Source: DASPXY01 sp038227745
Lineage (GTDB): Bacteria; Planctomycetota; Planctomycetia; Gemmatales; Gemmataceae
Assembly (NCBI GenBank): GCA_038227745.1
Contig: JBBRPS010000328.1
Coordinates: forward strand, 1 to 10,678
DNA: 10,678 nucleotides
Direction: 5' to 3'
The first letter of the stretch is position 1; the number at the start of each line of letters is the position of its first letter. The position numbers and the translations under genes are program-made. Of the stretch, positions 6,577 through 10,678 are shown one piece after another. The notes under the pieces are model-generated. The model saw only the letters and a list, made by a program, of their open reading frames with translations. It did not search any database and was not told the DNA's origin.

Positions 6577-6655
6577 GGCAGATCGCTCTCCGTGTCGGTC
6601 CCGCTGAGCTGCGCCCTATGCTCAATCTCCTGTTCAAGTGCGAGTGAAACAGCAC
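6577..6655 (-). pseudogene. 79-bp remnant duplicated from the neighbouring repeat-tail gene
   Basis: This stretch aligns along its whole length with 6856-6934 (roughly 85% identical by eye). The minus-strand frame reads LEQEIEHRAQLSGTDTESDL against LKQEMEHMAQLSGTDAEIDL in the neighbour. A single A is missing in the TTGAAACAG region, which shifts the frame. It ends exactly against the ATG of the shortened Rpn-like gene at 6576, so it marks a junction where two gene fragments were joined. Confidence 0.7.
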
Positions 6656-6700
6656 GTGTCATTGCAAGCGCTGTTTGAGTCCTTCGCGCTGCTCGGGCGT

Positions 6701-6835
6701 CAAGCTGGCGAGCAGCTCTTCCAGGCCGAACTCGGCGATCACCTGCTTCAGGCCCACTTCCTCCAGCGCGCGTTTCAGACCCACCGCGTCGATGATCTGC
6801 TTCAAACCCAGTTGCCGCACCGCCACCGGCAGACC
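6701..6835 (-). repeat. Five tandem 9-residue (27-bp) protein repeats
   Basis: Residues 73-117 of the 130-residue frame consist of five units of nine residues. Each begins with GL and ends in a hydrophobic residue; typical units are GLKQIIDAV and GLKRALEEV. At DNA level the units are diverged 27-mers. The pattern suggests stacked short helices or a coiled repeat. Length variation by slippage would keep the frame. Confidence 0.8.
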
Positions 6836-6855
6836 CACGGCGTGAATCAACGGTC

Positions 6856-6934
6856 GCAAATCGATCTCCGCGTCGGTTCCGCTGAGCTGCGCCATGTGTT
6901 CCATCTCCTGTTTCAAGTGCGGGTGGAACAGCAG
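6856..6934. repeat. Source copy of the 79-bp duplicated segment
   Basis: This is the counterpart of 6577-6655, inside the 130-residue repeat-tail frame just before the 9-residue units. It keeps the frame that the other copy has lost, so it is closer to the ancestral form. Confidence 0.7.
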
Positions 6935-7113
6935 CAGAAAGGCACCATAGCGCTGCCACCAGCCCGGCTGCTGCAGCACCACCTGGGCCAGCTGGAGCTT
7001 CACCCGCTCCGGCTCCTGGCAGACCAGAGCTCGGCAAACAGCGGGTGCCATTGCATCATGGGGCGGCCTCTCCTCGGTGCCGGGCTCGTTCGGCACGCCC
7101 GTCACGAGCGGCG

Positions 7114-8370
7114 CTACCCCGCTGCCTTGCCCACGCACAGCAGAAACGTCGGGTTGACTGACTCGAAGCGCAGCGCCTCCATCTGCTCCACACCGCGCGC
7201 CGAGTTGAACAGCAGCACATCGACCGACCCGGCCAGCGACTTCAGCAGTGCGTAGCAGGCGCTCAACATCTCCAGGGTCGCGACGTGGCCGACCAGCCGC
7301 CCGCCCGGCCGCAGCGCCGCGTACCCCGCCTCCAGCAGCCGCGCCACCTCGCGGCCGTCGCCGCCCACGAACACCGCGCCCGGCGCCGGCAGACCCTGGA
7401 ACACGTCCGGCGCGATGCCGTGGACCGCCTTCAGGTTGCCGACGCCGAACGTGTCCGCGTTCGCCAGGATCAGGTGGTAGTCCGCCGCGTCCTGCTCGAT
7501 GGCGTACACCATGCCGGGGTCGCTGAGCAGCGCCGCCTCGATGGCGACCGAGCCGGAGCCGGCGCCCACGTCCCAGACCACCGTGCCGGGCTGGATCTCC
7601 AGCTGCGACAGGGCGACGGCCCGCACCTCCGCCTGGGTGATCAGGCCGGTCTTGGGGCGGCTCTGGGCGAAGACCTCGTCGGGGTTGCCGAAACGGCGGA
7701 AGCGCGCCGCCGTCCGCCGCCGGTCCGGCCGGCCCGGCTTGCGCCGCAGGATCATCACGTTCAGCGGCGCGAATTCCATCTCTTGAATGTCGGCCAATTC
7801 GCCCTGCGTGACGCGCTCGTCGGGGCCGCCGAGGTTCTCGCAGACGTAGGCGCGGAAGTAGTCCAGGCCGCGGGCGAGGAGCTGACGCGCGACCTCGGGC
7901 GGGCCTTCGTCCTCGCTGGTGAACAGGCCGACGGTCTCGGCGGTGCGGATGCGGTCGATCACCTCGTCCAGCGGGTGGCTGGCGAGGTTGGTGAGGTAGG
8001 CCTCTTCCCAGCTCTCCTTGATGCGGGCGAAGGCGAGCTGCATGCTGCTGACATGGGGGAAAACCTCGAAGTGCTCCTTGCCGAGGCGGTCGCAGAGGTA
8101 GCGGGCCACGCCGTAAAAGAGCGGGTCGCCGCTGGCCACGACGACCAGGCGCTGGCGGCCGAGGTTGCCTTCGAGGACGCGGACGGCCTCCTGCAGGTCG
8201 GGGCCGAGGCGGACGCGCTGCGCTTTCAGTTCGGGCAGGCGGTTCAGGGTGTGCTCTGAGCCGAGGACGAGGTCGGCGGCGGTGAGCAGTTCGCGGGCGC
8301 GGACGGTCAGGCCGGCCAGGCCGTCGCTGCCGACGCCGATGACGTGGATCTTGGGTTCGACTGCGCTCAC
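7114..8370 (-). CDS. cobL: Precorrin-6Y C5,15-methyltransferase (decarboxylating), CbiE-CbiT fusion
   Basis: CobL methylates the corrin precursor at C5 and C15 and removes a carboxyl group, using S-adenosylmethionine, in cobalamin synthesis in the cytoplasm. The 418 residues start at a GTG (8370) with GAGGAG seven bases upstream. The CbiE half (about 6-210) has the tetrapyrrole methylase marks VIGVGSDGLAGLT (10-22) and VVVASGDPLFYGVA (76-89). The CbiT half (about 228-418) begins GNPDEVFAQS with ITQAEVRAVALSQL and has the SAM-binding VWDVGAGSGSVAIEAA (265-280). Length and order are normal for CobL. No other cobalamin gene is in the window. It diverges from the rhodanese gene. A TACAAT at 8415-8420 on the minus strand is a weak -10 candidate. 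Confidence 0.95.
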   Translation of the reverse strand: MSAVEPKIHVIGVGSDGLAGLTVRARELLTAADLVLGSEHTLNRLPELKAQRVRLGPDLQEAVRVLEGNLGRQRLVVVASGDPLFYGVARYLCDRLGKEHFEVFPHVSSMQLAFARIKESWEEAYLTNLASHPLDEVIDRIRTAETVGLFTSEDEGPPEVARQLLARGLDYFRAYVCENLGGPDERVTQGELADIQEMEFAPLNVMILRRKPGRPDRRRTAARFRRFGNPDEVFAQSRPKTGLITQAEVRAVALSQLEIQPGTVVWDVGAGSGSVAIEAALLSDPGMVYAIEQDAADYHLILANADTFGVGNLKAVHGIAPDVFQGLPAPGAVFVGGDGREVARLLEAGYAALRPGGRLVGHVATLEMLSACYALLKSLAGSVDVLLFNSARGVEQMEALRFESVNPTFLLCVGKAAG

Positions 8371-8582
8371 GGGGTGGCTCCTCGTTGCGTGGACTGGCAG
8401 GGCGTCGGCGCGTGATTGTATACTGCCCTTGCCGGAAAAGGTATCGTTTTACCGCGGTTCGCCGCCCGCTTGGGCCTGGCGTGCTTGTAGGGTGGGCACC
8501 GCCCACCGCGCAGCCAACGGTGGGCAGTGCCCACCCTACAAGCACGCCGGACCGCGAGCGACGCAGAGGAAAGGACCCACTC
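8371..8582. other. Divergent intergenic region between cobL and the rhodanese gene
   Basis: Both genes must be transcribed outward from here. The short AT-rich patch TTGTATACT around 8416-8424 reads as TATACT on the plus strand and TACAAT on the minus strand. It could serve as -10 in either direction, though no convincing -35 is seen. The rest is dominated by the 71-base palindrome at 8478-8548, which would lie in the rhodanese leader. Confidence 0.4.
8478..8548. repeat. Palindromic element, 31-bp arms with one mismatch, GTAGGGTGGGC family
   Basis: Arms 8478-8508 and 8518-8548 pair with one mismatch (C8500 against A8526) around a nine-base loop. The outer 22 bp pair perfectly. The core GTAGGGTGGGCAC with its complement is a wording I recall as abundant in intergenic regions of planctomycetes and some other environmental bacteria. 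The element sits 34 bases before the rhodanese ATG, ahead of its ribosome site, and would form a stable leader hairpin. No open frame within it belongs to a real gene. Confidence 0.92.
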
Positions 8583-9467
8583 ATGTCTCCGCGTCTCTCG
8601 TGCCTCGCCCTGCTGCTGTGCGTCGCCGCAGCCCCCGCCGGCGGGCGGCCGGGAAAGTACGCTCGGCCCAACCTGCTGATCGAGCCAGCCGAGCTGATGA
8701 AGCCGAAGGCCGCGGAGAAGTTCCGCATCCTCGACGCCCGGCCGGCGCCGAAGTACCAGGCCGGCCACATCCCCAGCGCCTTCTGGGTACACGAGCCGGT
8801 CTGGAGCAAGGCGTTCAACACCGACCCCGAGCCGGCCGACTGGGGCAAGCGTATCGCCGCCCTGGACATCGGCGGCACCGACCGGCCGGTCGTGGTCTAC
8901 GCCGCCGACGTGCGGTCCGCGGCGCGGATCTGGTGGATCCTGCGCTACTGGGGCCTGACGGACGTACGGCTGCTGAACGGCGGCTGGCGGGCGTGGGAGG
9001 CGGCGGGCGGTCCGACCGAGAAGGGCAACCGCGAAGGCGCCGGCGGCACGCTCAAGGTGACCGCCCACCCCGAGCGCATCGCGACCATGGCGCAGCTGCT
9101 GAAGAACCTGAAGGACAACCGCTTCTCGGTCCTCGACGCCCGCTCCGAGGGTGAGTTCTGCGGCGACGTGAAGCTGGCGAAGCGTGGCGGCTCGATCCCC
9201 GGGGCGACGCACCTGGAGTGGTCGGACGTGCTGGATCGCCAGTCGCAGCGCTTCAAGAGTGCGCCGGAGTTGACGAAGCTGTTCAAGGACGCGGGCGTCG
9301 ACCTGGGCCGGCCGGCGGTGACGTACTGCCAGTCGGGCGGGCGGGCGGCGGTGCTGGCGTTCGCGCTGGAGCTGATGGGCGGCAAGGAGGTGCGCAATTA
9401 CTATCGCAGCTGGTCGGAGTGGGGCAACGCCAGGGACACACCGGTCGTGAAGCAGGAGAAGAAGTGA
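8583..9467 (+). CDS. Exported two-domain rhodanese (sulfurtransferase)
   Basis: Rhodaneses move sulfane sulfur from donors such as thiosulfate or 3-mercaptopyruvate through a cysteine persulfide. The 294 residues start at the ATG at 8583, after GAGGAAAGG with about eight bases of spacing. An N-terminal signal peptide (LSCLALLLCVAAAPAGG, cleavage near 20) predicts export. Domain 1 (about 32-145) has the fold marks ILDARPAPKYQAGHIPSA and LNGGWRAW, but Ala107 at the active-site Cys position, so it is inactive. Domain 2 (about 163-285) has VLDARSEGEF, SIPGAT and the loop CQSGGR (249-254) with catalytic Cys249. An inactive first and active second domain is the usual two-domain arrangement. An open frame extends upstream to 8385 but runs through the palindrome and lacks the signal peptide at its start. 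Confidence 0.9.
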   Translation: MSPRLSCLALLLCVAAAPAGGRPGKYARPNLLIEPAELMKPKAAEKFRILDARPAPKYQAGHIPSAFWVHEPVWSKAFNTDPEPADWGKRIAALDIGGTDRPVVVYAADVRSAARIWWILRYWGLTDVRLLNGGWRAWEAAGGPTEKGNREGAGGTLKVTAHPERIATMAQLLKNLKDNRFSVLDARSEGEFCGDVKLAKRGGSIPGATHLEWSDVLDRQSQRFKSAPELTKLFKDAGVDLGRPAVTYCQSGGRAAVLAFALELMGGKEVRNYYRSWSEWGNARDTPVVKQEKK

Positions 9468-9508
9468 CGGCTCCGCCGCTCGCCAGATGAGGAGGATACA
9501 ATAGCGTC

Positions 9509-9943
9509 ATGGTGACCCGACGACTTACCGACCCGCACTGGGGCAGAATTCGCAACCGCCGCGGCCTGATTTGCAAGACGCTGATCCGGCGCGTCGCCGC
9601 GCACATCGCCGAGCGCTTTCACCCCGACAAGATCATCCTGTTCGGCTCCTACGCCTATGGCGAGCCCGATGAGGACAGCGACGTCGATCTCCTCGTCGTG
9701 ATGCCGGCGCGGAATGAGATCGACCAGTCGGTCCGGATCTTGAACGCGATCGACGTGCCGTTCGCGCTAGACCTGATCGTTCGCACCCCGAAGAACTTGA
9801 AATGGCGTCTCGAGGAGGGCGACTGGTTCCTGCGCGAGGTGGTGGGGCAAGGGAAGGTCCTCTATGAAAAAGCTGACGAGGGAGTGGGTGACCAAAGCGG
9901 AGATAATCTGGCCGCGGCGAAAATGCTCTGGAAAGCTAAACCG
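9509..9943 (+). repeat. MNT-HEPN start tandem duplication, copy 1 (period 438 bp)
   Basis: Copy 1 of a direct repeat whose second copy begins at 9947. Protein and DNA are nearly the same through the NTase and into the first HEPN codons. Differences include the lost stop codon and a one-base shift near 9902. The right boundary, near the AAACC shared by both copies, is approximate. Confidence 0.85.
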
Positions 9944-10333
9944 CCGATGACGACCCGACGACTTACCGACCCGCGCTGGGGCAGGATCCGCAACCGCCGC
10001 GGCCTGATTTGCCGGACGCTGATCCGCCGCGTCGCCGCGCACATCGTCGAGCGCTTTCAGCCCGACAAGATCATCCTCTTTGGCTCCTACGCCTACGGCG
10101 CGCCCGACCAGAACAGCGACGTGGATCTCCTCGTGGTGATGCCGGCGCGGAACACGATCGACCAGTCGCTCCGGATCTGGAACGCCATCGACCCGCCGTT
10201 CGCGCTGGACGTGATTGTCCGCACCCCGAAGACCTTGAAGTGGCGACTGGAGGAGGGCGACTGGTTCCTGCGCGAAGTAGTGGCACAGGGGAAGGTCCTT
10301 TATGAAAAAACTGACGAAGGAGTGGGTGAGTAA
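9509..10333 (+). CDS. Fused tandem MNT-type nucleotidyltransferase (two domains)
   Basis: The product has 274 residues made of two nearly identical MNT nucleotidyltransferases: residues 1-126 and 147-274. Both carry the polymerase-beta fold motif GSYAYG-x-P followed by SDVDLLVV. The metal-binding residues are Gly46-Ser47, Asp58, Asp60 and Asp88 in copy 1 and Gly192-Ser193, Asp204, Asp206 and Asp234 in copy 2. Both active sites look intact. MNT proteins of this kind are usually the antitoxins of HEPN (HepT-type) toxins and modify them with AMP. Copy 2 ends GGTGAG-TAA; copy 1 has GAC-CAA at that place, so its stop is lost and translation continues. The linker 132-146 (DNLAAAKMLWKAKPP) is a HEPN start read in the wrong register. 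AGGAGG is about 13 bases before the ATG, rather far; TACAAT at 9497-9502 could be a -10 for a nearly leaderless message. Internal initiation at 9947 would give copy 2 alone. Confidence 0.85.
   Translation: MVTRRLTDPHWGRIRNRRGLICKTLIRRVAAHIAERFHPDKIILFGSYAYGEPDEDSDVDLLVVMPARNEIDQSVRILNAIDVPFALDLIVRTPKNLKWRLEEGDWFLREVVGQGKVLYEKADEGVGDQSGDNLAAAKMLWKAKPPMTTRRLTDPRWGRIRNRRGLICRTLIRRVAAHIVERFQPDKIILFGSYAYGAPDQNSDVDLLVVMPARNTIDQSLRIWNAIDPPFALDVIVRTPKTLKWRLEEGDWFLREVVAQGKVLYEKTDEGVGE
9864..9946 (+). pseudogene. Frameshifted HEPN toxin remnant after MNT copy 1
   Basis: An ATG at 9864, overlapping the NTase in another frame, begins MKKLTREWVTKAE. This is a typical HEPN-family start for MNT partners. 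After GAG at 9900-9902 one base is missing: the continuation DNLAAAKML lies in the NTase frame from 9902. The remnant then ends where the second NTase copy starts at 9947. The HEPN catalytic R-x4-6-H motif is absent, so no toxin can be made here. Confidence 0.75.
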
Positions 10334-10384
10334 AGCCGAAGAGGATCTGGCCGTCGTCAAAAGGCTCCGGCGGACCTGAAACCT
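9947..10384 (+). repeat. MNT-HEPN start tandem duplication, copy 2
   Basis: Second copy of the 438-bp repeat. It keeps the NTase stop (TAA 10331-10333) and the HEPN frame unshifted. The repeat fades out just after the truncated HEPN reading frame, showing that the duplicated unit already lacked the rest of the toxin gene or lost it on both sides. Confidence 0.85.
10302..10379 (+). pseudogene. Truncated HEPN toxin gene after MNT copy 2 (25 codons)
   Basis: The frame from the ATG at 10302 reads MKKLTKEWVSKAEEDLAVVK, then RLRRT and TGA at 10377. It overlaps the NTase end by 32 bases, the normal layout of an MNT-HEPN operon. A HEPN toxin has about 120-140 residues with an R-x4-6-H active site; only the first helix remains. 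The sequence after 10380 shows no continuation in any plus-strand frame that I can see. Confidence 0.75.
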
Positions 10385-10542
10385 CTGCCCCACCGGCGCG
10401 GCGACGGTCAGAGTCACCTTCAGAGGCGTCGGCCGCAACGGCCATGCTCACACCCCCGGAACACCTGTGCCGCGGGGCCAGGAGCGACTGCCGTCCTCCG
10501 CAACTTCCAGGAAAAAATGTCCGCCCTGCCGGCGCAAAAGTC
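10380..10542. other. Stretch after the HEPN remnant, no gene recognised
   Basis: No HEPN continuation, tRNA, terminator with T tract or clear promoter is visible. Frames here are short or antisense shadows. It may contain the deletion scar of the lost HEPN gene and the upstream region of the possible gene at 10543. Confidence 0.45.
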
Positions 10543-10678
10543 ATGGATCCTTTAGGCCCACCCAGAGACGATTCTAGTCGCTTCTTTGGCCGCGTTCCAG
10601 CAGATACCGCCGGCCCGATTCGGCTGGGGCGCACGACACGGTTTGCACCTGCCGGGGGGAAGTCCTACACTGTCCTGA
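10543..10678 (+). CDS. Possible start of an unidentified gene leaving the window on the right
   Basis: An ATG at 10543 opens a frame (MDPLGPPRDDSSRFFGRVPA at the start) that stays open for 45 codons to the window end. There is no clear Shine-Dalgarno, third-position GC is only moderate, and the frame is also open upstream. I do not recognise a family. It may be a chance open frame in GC-rich DNA. Confidence 0.25.
   Translation, partial: MDPLGPPRDDSSRFFGRVPADTAGPIRLGRTTRFAPAGGKSYTVL

Larger units (their letters stand above)
6659..7059 (-). pseudogene. Internally deleted and frameshifted gene of a repeat-tail family
   Basis: Two frames together look like the two ends of one gene. From the ATG at 7059 (GGAGAGG six bases upstream) the minus strand reads MMQWHPLFAELWSARSRSG and stops. 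I recall MQWHPLF as the N-terminus of a Gemmata family, from memory only. In another frame, ATG at 7051 to stop 6659 gives 130 residues. It has QQPGWWQRYGAFLLLFHPHL and QEMEHMAQLSGTD, then five consecutive 9-residue repeats, then LTPEQREGLKQRLQ. The central part expected between these ends is absent, so a deletion plus frameshift is the likely history. The 130-residue frame may still be translated. It lies 54 bases after the cobL stop on the same strand. No function is known to me. Confidence 0.55.

Noticed and set aside
7285..8259. Plus-strand open frame opposite cobL
   Set aside because: It is antisense to well-supported CobL motifs, has biased shadow composition, and has no ribosome site.
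7060..8878. Upstream part of a 739-codon minus-strand frame through the cobL region
   Set aside because: The frame overlaps cobL out of register and crosses the palindrome; only its last 130 codons (from 7051) look like protein.
8367..9212. Minus-strand open frame opposite the rhodanese
   Set aside because: It reads through the palindrome, giving the spurious VGTAHR and CPPYK peptides, and is antisense to a clear rhodanese.

Overview
The window looks like a chromosomal stretch from a high-GC planctomycete, most likely of the Gemmataceae type. This is inferred from the very GC-rich coding sequence, frequent GTG starts, two families of Rpn-like and repeat-tailed proteins that I associate with Gemmata relatives, and palindromic intergenic elements of the GTAGGGTGGGC kind. 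No marker gene proves the taxonomy.

Layout. Positions 1-1435 (minus strand) hold the first codons of a gene running off the left edge, a broken C-terminal copy of an Rpn/PD-(D/E)XK-like gene, and a full-length member of that family. Positions 1535-5078 (minus strand) hold a 2-oxoacid dehydrogenase operon transcribed in the order E1alpha, E1beta, E2. Its two intercistronic gaps are almost filled by long inverted repeats. No E3 gene is present. Positions 5357-5578 hold a small exported protein with one WD40 repeat. Positions 5806-7059 hold a second, N-terminally shortened Rpn-like gene and decayed copies of another family with a 9-residue repeat tail. Positions 7114-8370 (minus) encode the bifunctional precorrin-6Y methyltransferase CobL (CbiE-CbiT). 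Diverging from it at 8583 (plus) is an exported two-domain rhodanese, with a 31-bp-stem palindrome between them. Positions 9509-10379 (plus) hold a tandemly duplicated MNT nucleotidyltransferase fused in frame, with the HEPN toxin partner lost after each copy.

How it fits together. E1alpha, E1beta and E2 form the decarboxylase and acyltransferase parts of one complex and would borrow E3 from elsewhere in the genome. CobL serves corrin-ring synthesis, and the rhodanese handles sulfane sulfur outside the cytoplasm. The remaining material is accessory and decaying: duplicated gene tails, frameshifted remnants and palindromes placed between housekeeping genes. The most unusual locus is the MNT-(HEPN remnant)-MNT fusion. 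A lost stop codon, a one-base frameshift and truncated HEPN reading frames together show an antitoxin-type enzyme kept and doubled while its toxin was lost.
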